Assembly (NCBI RefSeq): GCF_019083995.1
Contig: NZ_JAHRCU010000030.1
Location: 1 to 39,632, forward strand
Direction of reading: 5' to 3'
Origin: Roseococcus sp. SDR
Lineage (GTDB): Bacteria; Pseudomonadota; Alphaproteobacteria; Acetobacterales; Acetobacteraceae
DNA: 39,632 nucleotides
How positions within the stretch are numbered: the first letter of the stretch is position 1; each line of letters opens with the position of its first letter. The position numbers and the translations under genes were made by a program. The notes beneath the pieces were generated by a model. The model had not been told where the DNA came from, ran no database searches, and worked only from the letters and a program-made list of their open reading frames with translations. This document shows positions 12,618 through 21,145 of this stretch, in pieces.

Positions 12618-14015
12618 ATGACCGAGACCCAGACCCGCGCGGCCGCGCTCGCCCGCGCGGCGCAGATGTTCGACACCGGCGCGCTGAAGGCGAAGCTGAC
12701 CGAATTCGTCGCCATCCCCTCCACCGCGCAGGACCCGGCCTATGAGGCCGCGCTGCACCAGTATCTGGACCAGGCGATCCGCCCCTGGGTCGAGCGGCTC
12801 GGCTTCACCGTCACCATCCATCCCAATCCGCTCCCGGGCTTCGGCCCCATCCTCACCGCCGAGCGCATCGAGGACCCCTCGCGCCCGACCGTCCTGCTCT
12901 ATGGCCATGGCGACACGGTGCGCGGCATGGATGAGCAATGGAGTCCGGGCCTGACCCCCTGGACCGTGACCGAGCGCGATGGCCTCTGGTACGGGCGCGG
13001 CACGGCGGACAACAAGGGCCAGCACATCATCAACCTGATGGCGCTCGAAGCCGTGCTGGAAGCGCGCGGCGGCAAGCTCGGCGGCAATGTGAAACTCGTG
13101 CTCGAAATGGCCGAGGAGCGCGGCAGCAAGGGCCTGCGCGAATTCGTGGCGCAGAACGCGAAGCTGCTGGCGGCCGATGCGCTGATCGCGAGCGACGGCC
13201 CGCGCGTGATGCCGGAGATCCCCACCATCGCGGTGGGCACGCGCGGCACCTTCCATTTCGACCTGGTGGTGAAGCTGCGCGAGGGCGGCGTGCATTCCGG
13301 CCATTGGGGCGGGCTGACGACGGACCCCGCCATCCTGCTCTCCCACGCGCTGGGCTGCATGATGGACCGCAACGGCAAGATCCTGGTGCGTGACTGGCTG
13401 CCGCAGAATGGCGTGCCGGCCGAGGTGCGCGGCGTGCTGGCCGGCTGCGAGGTCGGCGGCGGCGGCGAGGCCGCCACGATTGACGCCGGCTGGGGCGAAC
13501 CGGGCCTGACCGCGGCCGAGAAGATCTATGGCTGGAACAGCCTGATCATCCTGGCGATGACCAGCGGCCAGCCGCATGCGCCGGTGAATGCGGTGGCGCC
13601 CGATGCGCGCGCGCATTGCCAGATCCGCTACACCGTGGACACCGACCCCGCGACCTTCGAAGCGAGCCTGCGCCGCCACCTGGATGCGAACGGCTTCCAG
13701 AATGTCGCGATCGAGAATGCCGGCATCCGCATGCCCGCCTCCCGCACCTCGCCCGACCATCCCTGGGTGCGCTGGGCGCGGGAGAGCATGGAGCGCTCCC
13801 TGGGCAAGCATGTGCAGGTGATCCCGAACTCCTCGGGCGGCCTGCCGGGAGATGTCTTCGTGGATCATCTGGGCGTGCCGCTGGTCTGGGTGCCGCACAG
13901 CTACAATGGCTGCAAGCAGCACGGCCCGGACGAGCACCTGCTGCCCGGCCCCGCCCGCGAGGGCCTGCTGGCCTTCGCCGGCATGTGGTGGGATTTGGGC
14001 GAGAAGGCGAAGTAG
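12618..14015 (+). CDS. M20 family metallopeptidase (dipeptidase/deacylase-like)
   Basis: A 465-residue zinc hydrolase of the M20/ArgE/DapE/carnosinase group. Visible metal and catalytic residues are His97 (LLYGHGDTV), bridging Asp131 (GTADNKG), catalytic Glu166 and ligand Glu167 (EMAEERGS), Asp193 (IASDGP) and a C-terminal His in KQHGPDEH. A dimerisation insert lies in between (HFDLVVKLREGGVHSGHWGG). Members remove amino acids from dipeptides or acyl/carbamoyl groups from amino acids. The length and DNKGQ variant fit the dipeptidase branch. The start ATG at 12618 has GAGAGTGA upstream. Convergent with the mscS-type gene; the gap contains a GC hairpin and a family-1 repeat. Confidence 0.92.
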   Translation: MTETQTRAAALARAAQMFDTGALKAKLTEFVAIPSTAQDPAYEAALHQYLDQAIRPWVERLGFTVTIHPNPLPGFGPILTAERIEDPSRPTVLLYGHGDTVRGMDEQWSPGLTPWTVTERDGLWYGRGTADNKGQHIINLMALEAVLEARGGKLGGNVKLVLEMAEERGSKGLREFVAQNAKLLAADALIASDGPRVMPEIPTIAVGTRGTFHFDLVVKLREGGVHSGHWGGLTTDPAILLSHALGCMMDRNGKILVRDWLPQNGVPAEVRGVLAGCEVGGGGEAATIDAGWGEPGLTAAEKIYGWNSLIILAMTSGQPHAPVNAVAPDARAHCQIRYTVDTDPATFEASLRRHLDANGFQNVAIENAGIRMPASRTSPDHPWVRWARESMERSLGKHVQVIPNSSGGLPGDVFVDHLGVPLVWVPHSYNGCKQHGPDEHLLPGPAREGLLAFAGMWWDLGEKAK

Positions 14016-14020
14016 GGCCG

Positions 14021-14038
14021 GGGGGGCATCCGCCCCCC
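14021..14038. terminator. GC hairpin just after the M20 gene
   Basis: GGGGGGC and GCCCCCC arms enclose ATCC, starting five bases after the M20 stop. There is no U tract, so it may be a transcript-end stabiliser instead of an intrinsic terminator. Confidence 0.35.
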
Positions 14039-14042
14039 TCCC

Positions 14043-14161
14043 AAACCCATCCGGCCGCACCGCGGCCGGCGCCGCCCAACCGGGCGCATGGCCCATCGCG
14101 CGCGCGGCGCGGCGAAGCCAAGGCGGCGGAGCCGCCGCCCGGCGCTTGAGGGTGGAAAAAA
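14043..14161 (-). repeat. family-1 hairpin repeat, copy C (after mscS-type gene)
   Basis: Read on the minus strand, this element starts one base after the channel gene stop: a T run, CCACCCTCAAGCGCCGGGC, stem GGCGGC, loop TCC, stem GCCGCC, then TTGGCTTCGCCGCG. A second hairpin follows with arms CCGGCCGC and GCGGCCGG (14051-14069). Copies at 33924-33979 and 33980-34098 share the flanks and loop but have different, still complementary stems. The 14043-14161 and 33980-34098 copies align over most of their length in opposite orientation. Confidence 0.85.
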
Positions 14162-16402
14162 CTACCCCGCTCGCGCCTCCGGCGCGAGCATCCCCTGACC
14201 CAGCGTCAGGCCGCAGGCCTGGGCGAGATGCACCACGTCCAGCAGGAATTCGTGCTTCGTCTCGCGCTCGGCCGCCGCATTCGCCACCTTCATGTAGGTG
14301 ATCACATCCACGCCAATCCCGCCCTCGGTGATGCCCGAGAGCCCGATATCCGTGCGCTCGGCGACGAAGATCTCATCCTCCCTGATGCGCTGGCGCAGCG
14401 CCTGGATGAAAGCCTCCAGCGCCTCGGGGTTCGCGCCCGCCGTCACCGGCAGCGTCGTCTTCAAGAGGCGCAGGCGGCGCGAGCCCAGGTTGTTGATGGT
14501 GGAATCCGACAGCTTCCCGTTCGGGATCACCATCACGCTGTCCTGCGCCGTGCGCACGCGGGTCGAGCGGATGCCGACATGCTCGACCGCGCCCTCGATC
14601 TCGCCGCTGCTGATCCAGTCGCCGCGCTGGAAGGGGCGGTCCGTCACCAGGATGCCGGCGCCGAAGACGTTGGACAGCGTCTCGCGCGAGGCGAAGGCGA
14701 AGGCGAGGCCGCCGATGCCGAGGCCCGCGATGATCCCGCTCGTCGGGATCGAGAGGAAATGCGCGGCGCTGAGGAAGCCCACGACCACCACCATCAGCCG
14801 CGCCGTCGCCAGCAGCAGGGTGAAGAGGATGTCGTCGGTCGCACTGGCCGAGCGGCTGGAGATGCGGGCCAGGATGATGCCCGCCGCGCCGAAGACCCGC
14901 CAGGCGACGACGCAGGCCGCGATGGTGAGGCAGATGCCGAAGAAGGGCAGGGAGTAGCGGCGGAAATGCTCCGGCATGCCGATCAGGTCGGGGAAGAAGG
15001 CGGCGAGGCTGAGGCCGATCACGATGCCGAGCGACCAGGTGAAGCTCGCGCCGCTCTCCTCGCCGCCCACCATCCAGTCCATGCCGCGCCGTGCGAGCCG
15101 CGCGCCGAAGGTGCCGGCCAGCGCGGCGGCGCCCATCACCAGCAGGCCCATCAGGATCTGCCAGTATTCCGTCTGCCCGACCCGGCCCAGCAGCGCCGGC
15201 GCATGGGCCTTGGCCAGGTCGCGCAGTTCGAAGAAGCGGGCGGGCGGGATCAGGCCGGGCGGCGTGGCGAGCGGCGGCGGCAGGCTTTCCACGGCGTTGA
15301 AGATGCGCGCCGCATCGCGCACGGTCTGCGCGGTGAAGCGCCAGGGCGCATTCGCCTCGGTGCCGATGGGGGCGATGATGATGCTGCCCGCCGGGTGGCT
15401 GAAATGGATGTAGGGCGCGCGGTCCGTGCCGTCATTCGGGATGGATTGCAGCCCGACCAGGCCGATATGGTTCAGCGCGCGGCGCAGGAATTGCGCGGCC
15501 ATGGCGCCCTCGCCCTCCCGCAGCACCTCGGGCACGGAGGAGAGGTCGAGCGCCGAGAGCGCCAGCGCGCGGCCATCGCCCTGCCAGTCGGCCATGCCTT
15601 CCAGGAAGCTGCGCATGGTGTCGCGCGGGTTGCGCATCTGCCGGTAGGCATCGGCCGGCGGGAAGCGCCCGCCGGTCGCCGCCAGGAGGTGCCGGCGCGC
15701 CGCATCCCGCGCGGCGGCATCGGGCATGCGCAGCCGCCACAGCCCGTCCTCGCCGCGGATGAGGGTGAGTGCCAGCCGCACATCGCTGCCCGATTGGACC
15801 AGCGTGACGGGCAGCTCCGTCTCGTCCGTGACCTGCGGGATGGCGCTGATGCGGAAGGTGGTGAGGTCCACCAGCGCGAAAAGCTCCTGCGTCAGGCGCA
15901 GATGCTCCTGCCGGCCCAGACCGGAATCCAGCCCCGAGAAATCCACGGCACCGATCGCGAGCGCCCAGGCGTCGGTCCGGCCGCTGCGCGCCAGGTTGGA
16001 ACTGACGACGAATTGCCGGAAGGCATCGCGCGGGGTGGCCTGGTTCAGGCCCGTGGCGGCCGGCGCGGCCTGGGTGCGCGCACCCGTCCACCACTCGCCC
16101 TCGTCATAGCGGCCGGTGAAGCTGTTGCCGTCGCGGTCCATGACGAAGACGAAGCGGCCGCTCTCCCGCCCCTGGGTCCAGCTGCCCTCCAGCGTGCGCC
16201 CCTCGGCCACCGCCTCGATCCGCCCGCCATAGAGCGGGTAGCTGCCGGTGACCCGGTTGCCCTCCTGTCGGAGGATCAGATGGTCGCCATCGTCACGCCA
16301 GCTCGTGATCCATTCGCCGGTCCAGGGCCCGTTCGCCAGCGCGGCCAAGGGCAGCAGGAGCCAGAGGGCGAGGGCGGCGAGGTGGCGGCGCATGGCGCTC
16401 AC
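14162..16402 (-). CDS. MscS family mechanosensitive channel with large N-terminal domain
   Basis: A 746-residue inner-membrane channel of the small-conductance mechanosensitive family, which vents solutes on osmotic downshock. A signal peptide (about 1-23, LAALALWLLLPLAALA) precedes about 380 residues of predicted periplasmic sequence. Membrane segments follow at about 412-434, 451-472, 482-513 and 524-551. The pore helix and MscS core are GIIAGLGIGGLAFAFASRET and NVFGAGILVTDRPFQRGDWI (about 552-595), followed by the beta/alpha vestibule domain. The start is GTG at 16402 after GCGGAAAGC; the ATG three codons on is an alternative. The N-terminal domain begins with a small beta-rich repeat-like part (GEWITSWRDDGDH, GNSFTGRYDEGEW) and is not recognisable as a named family. 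Confidence 0.92.
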   Translation of the reverse strand: MSAMRRHLAALALWLLLPLAALANGPWTGEWITSWRDDGDHLILRQEGNRVTGSYPLYGGRIEAVAEGRTLEGSWTQGRESGRFVFVMDRDGNSFTGRYDEGEWWTGARTQAAPAATGLNQATPRDAFRQFVVSSNLARSGRTDAWALAIGAVDFSGLDSGLGRQEHLRLTQELFALVDLTTFRISAIPQVTDETELPVTLVQSGSDVRLALTLIRGEDGLWRLRMPDAAARDAARRHLLAATGGRFPPADAYRQMRNPRDTMRSFLEGMADWQGDGRALALSALDLSSVPEVLREGEGAMAAQFLRRALNHIGLVGLQSIPNDGTDRAPYIHFSHPAGSIIIAPIGTEANAPWRFTAQTVRDAARIFNAVESLPPPLATPPGLIPPARFFELRDLAKAHAPALLGRVGQTEYWQILMGLLVMGAAALAGTFGARLARRGMDWMVGGEESGASFTWSLGIVIGLSLAAFFPDLIGMPEHFRRYSLPFFGICLTIAACVVAWRVFGAAGIILARISSRSASATDDILFTLLLATARLMVVVVGFLSAAHFLSIPTSGIIAGLGIGGLAFAFASRETLSNVFGAGILVTDRPFQRGDWISSGEIEGAVEHVGIRSTRVRTAQDSVMVIPNGKLSDSTINNLGSRRLRLLKTTLPVTAGANPEALEAFIQALRQRIREDEIFVAERTDIGLSGITEGGIGVDVITYMKVANAAAERETKHEFLLDVVHLAQACGLTLGQGMLAPEARAG

Positions 16403-16716
16403 GCTTTCCGCATCTCGCAGCGGCGTCGGGGCTCAGGCGCAAGCCCCGCTCCCATCGGCCCCCCCTGTGTCGAGGCGCCCGCCTGCATGGGCGCGAACGG
16501 CGTGCGATGGCCGCGGATGGCGACAAGCTTCATGGCTCTCTCAACTTCTCTCTCCCTCCGAGAGTGCCGCAGAGGCAGGGCGGCGCGATAGGGGGAGCCT
16601 CATCGGGCGATCGAAGCACGCGGGCGGCGACACGCTTCATCACCCACGTCCGGCTGCGACGGCGGGTTTGTCCACCACGGCCGGGCGGGGCTAGGCTTCA
16701 CGCCGGAGGAACACCC
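16403..16716. other. divergent intergenic region mscS-type gene / sulfurtransferase
   Basis: A 314-bp gap between divergent genes that should hold both promoters. No open frame with coding character, no clear consensus promoter pair and no strong inverted repeat was seen. A Shine-Dalgarno GGAGGA (16704-16710 region) precedes the sulfurtransferase ATG by about six bases. Confidence 0.4.
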
Positions 16717-17601
16717 ATGCCGTCAGACGCGCGCTACGCCCATCCCGAAGCCATCGTGGAGACCGCCTGGCTCGCCGAGCATCTGGCCGACCCCAAGCTG
16801 CGCATCTTCGACTGCACGACCTATCTGCTCTACGAGACCGGCACAGGGCGCCCCTATCGCATCGGCAGCGGGCGGCCGGATTACGAGGCGGCGCACATTC
16901 CGGGCTCCGCCTTCCTCGACCTGCAGGGGGAACTGTCCGACACCACCAGCCCCTTCAACTTCACCATGCCCGCACCCGAGGTGCTGGCCGCGCGCTTCGC
17001 GGCCAGGGGCCTGGGCGAAGGGCATCGCGTGGTGCTGTACGCGCGCAAGAACATGCAATGGGCGACGCGTGTGTGGTGGATGCTGCGCGCCATCGGCTTC
17101 GATGACGCGGCGGTGCTCAATGGCGGCTTCGACAAATGGGCCGCGGAGGGCCGCGCGGTCGAGGCGGGCACGCGGAGCTATCCCGCGGCCAGGCTCACGG
17201 CCCGCCCGCGCCCCGGCCTCTTCGTCGGCAAGGATGAGATGAAGGCCGCAATCGGCGATGCCGCGACCTGCACCATCAATGCTCTGGCACCCGATCTGCA
17301 CAGCGGCGAGAACCCGCGCTACGGCCGGCCGGGCCGCATTCCGGGCAGCGTGAACGTGCCGGTGGCCTCCCTGGTGGACCCCGTCAGCATGACCTTCCGC
17401 GCGCCGCATGAAGTCGCCGCGATCTTCGCGGCCGTCGGCGCCGAGCCCGCGAAGCGCAAGCTGCTCTATTGCGGCGGCGGCATCGCGGCCACACTCGATG
17501 CCTTCCTGCTGCACCAGCTCGGCCACACCGACCTCGCGGTCTACGACGCCTCGATGAATGAATGGGCGCGCGACGAGGCGCTGCCGATCGAGACCGGCTG
17601 A
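16717..17601 (+). CDS. sseA: sulfurtransferase (3-mercaptopyruvate/thiosulfate, tandem rhodanese)
   Basis: A 294-residue protein made of two rhodanese domains, the usual size for SseA-type enzymes that move sulfane sulfur from 3-mercaptopyruvate or thiosulfate to an acceptor. The N-terminal domain has YEAAHIPGSAFLDL and no catalytic Cys. The C-terminal domain has GRIPGSVNVP and the active-site loop YCGGGIAAT with Cys252. The loop is nearer the CG(S/G)G form of mercaptopyruvate enzymes than the CRKG form of thiosulfate enzymes, so the first is favoured. The start ATG at 16717 was chosen for its GGAGGA and the domain start. The upstream in-frame ATG at 16507 lies in non-coding sequence. Convergent with the DUF2848 gene 13 bp away; a 7-bp inverted repeat (17603-17627) spans both ends. 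Confidence 0.92.
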   Translation: MPSDARYAHPEAIVETAWLAEHLADPKLRIFDCTTYLLYETGTGRPYRIGSGRPDYEAAHIPGSAFLDLQGELSDTTSPFNFTMPAPEVLAARFAARGLGEGHRVVLYARKNMQWATRVWWMLRAIGFDDAAVLNGGFDKWAAEGRAVEAGTRSYPAARLTARPRPGLFVGKDEMKAAIGDAATCTINALAPDLHSGENPRYGRPGRIPGSVNVPVASLVDPVSMTFRAPHEVAAIFAAVGAEPAKRKLLYCGGGIAATLDAFLLHQLGHTDLAVYDASMNEWARDEALPIETG

Positions 17602-17614
17602 AGCGCAGCAGCCT

Positions 17615-18280
17615 TTAGACGCTGCGCGCCGTGTAGCTGTGGCTGAGGCTGCGGCCCAGCACGGGGTCATGCAGCGTCACGCGGAAATCGGCGGCGGGGC
17701 GGATGCCGCCATGCACCGCCAGCGTGCCGCCGAACATCAGCATCCCGGGCCCCGTCGGCACGCCCAGCGCGCGCGCCTTCTCGATCAGGTCATCGGGGTG
17801 GCGCATCGCGGCGACGCTGCCGCGCTGATAGGTCACCCACTGGCCGGCCTCCAGGATCTCGCTATGGATCTCGAGGCGGTCCCAATGCGGCGCCACCTCC
17901 TCCCAGGCCCAGACGGCGTGGCTGATGGGTTTGGGGCACATCTGCTTCGAGACCATGATCGAATAGGCCTCGACCTTGCGGTCCGTGTGGTCCGAGCCGC
18001 AGCCGATGAAGCGGCCGCCGGCCGTCTCGATCAGCACCCATTCGCCCTCGCCGCTGCTATCCCCACCCAGCACATCCACCAGCGGCGCCTGCGTCAGCGT
18101 CTCCAGCCCCGCGCGATAGTAACAGGGCACGGTGGCGGGCGGCGCGACGCCCAGCGCCGCGAGTTCATCAATGTGCTCCTGCAGCTTGTGCGCGTCGCGC
18201 CCCGTCCATCCGGCGATGACGAGGTCGGTGATCTCCGCATGGACCGGGCCGGCGGGAGAGGTGAAGTGGAGCGTGCGCAT
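17615..18280 (-). CDS. DUF2848 family protein (fumarylacetoacetase-like fold)
   Basis: A 221-residue protein starting MRTLHFTSPAGPVHAEI. DUF2848 proteins are distant relatives of the fumarylacetoacetate hydrolase superfamily and are often found beside catabolic genes. Recognisable parts are AGWTGRDAHKLQEHIDELAA near residue 23, the GCGSDHTDRKVEAYSI block, and a conserved C-terminal GTLAVHGGIRPAADF. No catalytic residues can be assigned with certainty. The ATG at 18280 was chosen because the much longer upstream frame lies antisense to the neighbouring dehydrogenase. The gene is divergent from that dehydrogenase, 67 bp apart, suggesting a shared control region and a role in the same unknown catabolic step. 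Confidence 0.83.
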   Translation of the reverse strand: MRTLHFTSPAGPVHAEITDLVIAGWTGRDAHKLQEHIDELAALGVAPPATVPCYYRAGLETLTQAPLVDVLGGDSSGEGEWVLIETAGGRFIGCGSDHTDRKVEAYSIMVSKQMCPKPISHAVWAWEEVAPHWDRLEIHSEILEAGQWVTYQRGSVAAMRHPDDLIEKARALGVPTGPGMLMFGGTLAVHGGIRPAADFRVTLHDPVLGRSLSHSYTARSV

Positions 18281-18347
18281 GGGGCGTCCTGGACAAGCTT
18301 GGACGCGCATCGGAACATGGGCGCAGAGAAAAGGGGAGGGGGGCCGC

Positions 18348-19202
18348 ATGGAGAATGTGGGCTTCATCGGGCTCGGGATGATGGGCCGGCCAATGGCGAT
18401 GAATCTGGCGGCGAAGCAGGTGCCGCTGACCACGCTGGATGCGGCGGGCGTCACGCTGGAGGGCGTGCCGGCAGCGGCCGATGCCGCGGCATTGGCCGGC
18501 GCATGCCGCCTCATCATCCTGATGGTTCCTGACAGCAAGGCCGTGGCCAGCGTGATGGGCGCGCTGCTCCCGGCATTGCAGAAGGGTTCCCTCGTCATCG
18601 ACATGGGCAGCAGCGAGCCGGGCGAGACGCGGCGCTGGGCGGCGGCGCTGGCCGAAAAGGGCTGCGCCATGCTGGACGCGCCGGTCTCTGGCTCGGTGCC
18701 GAAGGCACGCGCGGGCACGCTCGCCATCATGGTGGGCGGCGCGGACGCCGATTTCACCCGCGCCGAGCCGGTGCTGCGCGCGATGGGCGAGGCGATCATC
18801 CGCACCGGCGCCATCGGCAGCGCGCATGCGATGAAGGCGCTGAACAACTACGTCTATGCGGCCGGCCTGCTGGCGGTGAGCGAGGCGGCGCAGATGGCGG
18901 AAGCCCAGGGGCTCGACCTCGGCATCTTCGCGGCTGTGCTGAACGCGAGTTCGGGCCGCAACATCGCCTCCGAGACCAAGCTCGCGCAGGAGATCACCTC
19001 GCGCCGCTATGCGGGCGGCTTCCAGCTCGGCCTCATGCGCAAGGACCTGGAGACGGCGGGCGGCATTGCCGCCGCGACCGGCGCGGAGGCGCCGCTGCTG
19101 GCGCTGCTGCGCGCCCGCTGGACCGAGGCGCTGGGCGTGCTCGGCCCGCGCGCCGACAACACCGAGATCCATCGCTACATCACCGGGACCACCAAGCCAT
19201 GA
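18348..19202 (+). CDS. NAD(P)-dependent beta-hydroxyacid dehydrogenase (3-hydroxyisobutyrate dehydrogenase family)
   Basis: A 284-residue oxidoreductase. The nucleotide-binding motif GFIGLGMMG is at residues 5-13, the substrate-binding DAPVSGS at 110-116, catalytic Lys163 in HAMKALNN, and the C-terminal KDLETA signature near 245. The family oxidises 3-hydroxyacids or reduces tartronate semialdehyde; this copy is clearly different from the garR product at 20230-21105. The start ATG at 18348 follows a strong purine stretch (AAGGGGAGGGGGG). The Bug receptor gene follows with an ATGA overlap. The pairing of a hydroxyacid dehydrogenase with a carboxylate-binding receptor and DUF2848 suggests uptake and oxidation of an organic acid. 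Confidence 0.93.
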   Translation: MENVGFIGLGMMGRPMAMNLAAKQVPLTTLDAAGVTLEGVPAAADAAALAGACRLIILMVPDSKAVASVMGALLPALQKGSLVIDMGSSEPGETRRWAAALAEKGCAMLDAPVSGSVPKARAGTLAIMVGGADADFTRAEPVLRAMGEAIIRTGAIGSAHAMKALNNYVYAAGLLAVSEAAQMAEAQGLDLGIFAAVLNASSGRNIASETKLAQEITSRRYAGGFQLGLMRKDLETAGGIAAATGAEAPLLALLRARWTEALGVLGPRADNTEIHRYITGTTKP

Positions 19203-20158
19203 CCATCACCCGCCGCGCCGCATTCGCCGCGCCCGCGCTGCTCGCGCCGCTCAGCGTCGCTGCGCAAGCCTGGCCCGAGCGGCAGATCCGCATCGTCGTC
19301 GCCTTCCCCGCCGGCAGCGTGACGGACAGCCTGGTGCGCAACCTGGTCGAACCCCTCTCGCGCGAGCTGGGTCAGACCGTGATCATCGACAACCGGCCGG
19401 GCGGCAATGGCGTGGTCGGCACCATGGCGGTGAAGGGTGCGCCGCCCGATGGCTACACCATGGCGGTGCTGAGCGTGACCAATGGCGCGCTGAACACCTA
19501 CCTCGTGCGCAACCTGGCCTATGATCCGATCCGCGACTTTTCCCAATTGGGCTTCCTGGCGGAGGCGCCGTATCTGCTGGTGGTGCCGAACAGCTCGCCC
19601 GCGCGGAACGTGGCGGAATTGCTGGAATTGGCGCGCCGCCGCCCGGGCGAGCTGACCTTCAGCCACGGCAATGCGAGTGCGCTCATCGGCAGCCAGCTCA
19701 TGAACCGCATGGCGGGCGTGCGCATGCTGGCCGTGCCCTCGCGCGGCGGGCCGGAGGCGCTGACCGAGGTGCTGGCGGGCCGCATCGATTCCACCCTGAC
19801 CGACTTCGCCTCGGGCCTCGCCCAGGTGCGCGAGGGCCGCGTTCGCGCGCTGGGGGTTACGACGCCCGGCGTGTTTCCGCTCGCGCCCGAGATCCCGCCG
19901 ATCTCGGCAACGCTGCCGGGCTATGAGCTGACGGTGTGGTTCGGCCTCGCCGCACCCGCGGGCACGCCCGCGCCGGTGGTGGGGCGCTTCAACGAGGCGC
20001 TGGCGAAGGTGCTGGCGCAGGCCGATGTGCGGGAGCGCCTGGGCCGCCTCGGCTTCGCGCCGCGCGCCATGCAGCCGGAGCAATGGCGCGACTATCTGCA
20101 GACCCAGATCACCAGCCTCACGCGCCTCGCGCGCGAGGTGGGGCTGGAGCCGAGCTAG
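19199..20158 (+). CDS. tripartite tricarboxylate transporter substrate-binding protein (TctC/Bug family)
   Basis: A 319-residue periplasmic receptor. The signal peptide (MTITRRAAFAAPALLAPLSVAAQA) has paired arginines. The mature part has family landmarks: WPERQIRIVVAFPAGSVTDS, GQTVIIDNRPGGNGVVG, KGAPPDGYTM, and the C-terminal FGLAAPAGTPAPVV. Bug proteins bind carboxylates or related small molecules for TctAB permeases or for signalling. No tctA or tctB gene is in the window, so it is an orphan receptor here. It overlaps the upstream dehydrogenase by 4 bp (ATGA at 19199-19202). A strong hairpin begins four bases after the stop. Confidence 0.94.
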   Translation: MTITRRAAFAAPALLAPLSVAAQAWPERQIRIVVAFPAGSVTDSLVRNLVEPLSRELGQTVIIDNRPGGNGVVGTMAVKGAPPDGYTMAVLSVTNGALNTYLVRNLAYDPIRDFSQLGFLAEAPYLLVVPNSSPARNVAELLELARRRPGELTFSHGNASALIGSQLMNRMAGVRMLAVPSRGGPEALTEVLAGRIDSTLTDFASGLAQVREGRVRALGVTTPGVFPLAPEIPPISATLPGYELTVWFGLAAPAGTPAPVVGRFNEALAKVLAQADVRERLGRLGFAPRAMQPEQWRDYLQTQITSLTRLAREVGLEPS

Positions 20159-20161
20159 AGT

Positions 20162-20199
20162 CTGATTGCCTTTGGTTCTTCACCAAAGGCGTGAATCAG
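20162..20199. terminator. hairpin between convergent tctC-type and garR genes (family-2 element)
   Basis: GCCTTTGGT (20168-20176) and ACCAAAGGC (20182-20190) enclose a five-base loop, and CTGATT/AATCAG extend the stem outside. Symmetric enough to serve both convergent genes. The outer arms CTGAT and TGAATCAGCC are shared with the array at 21146-21306. Confidence 0.7.
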
Positions 20200-20229
20200 C
20201 CTCTCGGAACGCTCGGCCCCAGGGCCAAC

Positions 20230-21105
20230 TCAACCGATCTTGTGATCGGCCATCTTCTCCAGCGCCTGGACCATGCCCGAATGGTCCCACTGGCTGCCGC
20301 CCATCGCGGCGCAGGCCGAGAAGAGCTGCTGCGCGGAGGCCGTGTTGGGCAGCGCCACCCCCAGTTCCTTCGCCGATTGCAGCGCCAGATTCAGGTCCTT
20401 CTGGTGCAGCTCGATGCGGAAGCCCGGATTGAAGGTGCGGTTGATCATGCGCTCGGCATGCACCTCGAGGATGCGGCTATTGGCGAAGCCGCCCATCAGC
20501 GCCTGGCGCACCTTGGCCGGATCGGCGCCGGCCTTGCTGGCGAAGACCAGCGCCTCGGACACCGCCTCGATGTTCAGCGCCACGATGATCTGGTTGGCCA
20601 CCTTCGTCACCTGGCCCGCGCCATTCTCGCCCACGCGGGTGATGTTCTTGCCCATCAGCTCAAACAGCGGCAGGGCGCGCGCGAAGGCGGCCTCGGAGGC
20701 GCCGACCATGATGGTGAGCGCGGCGTTCTTCGCGCCGATTTCGCCGCCCGAGACCGGCGCATCGATGTAGTCGCAGCCCAGGGCGTTGACCTTGGCCGCG
20801 AAATCCTTCGTCGCCGTCGGGCTGATCGAGGACATGTCGATGACGAGCTTGCCGGCGGAAAGCCCCGCCGCCACGCCGCCCGCGCCGAACAGCACGCGCT
20901 CCACATCGGGCGTGTCCGGCACCATGAGGATGATGATCTCGGCCGCCTTCGCCACCGCCGTGGCGTCCGCCACGATGGTGAAGGCCGCGCGCGTCTCGGC
21001 CTTCAGCGAGGCGCGCTCGGGCGCGATGATGGTGTGGCCCGCCTTGGCGAGGTTCTGCGCCATGGGCAGGCCCATGATGCCGAGGCCGATGAAACCGATG
21101 TTCAT
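20230..21105 (-). CDS. garR: 2-hydroxy-3-oxopropionate (tartronate semialdehyde) reductase
   Basis: A 291-residue member of the beta-hydroxyacid dehydrogenase family. GFIGLGIMG is at residues 4-12, DAPVSGG at 115-121, catalytic Lys168 in GQVTKVANQ, and the KDLNLAL block near 250. Tartronate semialdehyde reductase converts 2-hydroxy-3-oxopropionate to D-glycerate with NAD(P)H. The position after hydroxypyruvate isomerase on the same strand strongly supports this role over 3-hydroxyisobutyrate oxidation, because the isomerase product is the reductase substrate. A 3-copy hairpin array separates the two genes. Start ATG at 21105 has AAGGA about 11 bases upstream, a rather long spacing. Confidence 0.92.
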   Translation of the reverse strand: MNIGFIGLGIMGLPMAQNLAKAGHTIIAPERASLKAETRAAFTIVADATAVAKAAEIIILMVPDTPDVERVLFGAGGVAAGLSAGKLVIDMSSISPTATKDFAAKVNALGCDYIDAPVSGGEIGAKNAALTIMVGASEAAFARALPLFELMGKNITRVGENGAGQVTKVANQIIVALNIEAVSEALVFASKAGADPAKVRQALMGGFANSRILEVHAERMINRTFNPGFRIELHQKDLNLALQSAKELGVALPNTASAQQLFSACAAMGGSQWDHSGMVQALEKMADHKIG

Positions 21106-21145
21106 GAGGGACGTGTCCTTATGCTCTCAGAAAGTGGGGGGCCGT

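Noticed and set aside
14228-16591. 787-codon plus-strand frame opposite the mscS-type gene
   Set aside because: Shadow frame: composition is dominated by Arg, Gly, His and Gln, with no recognisable motif.
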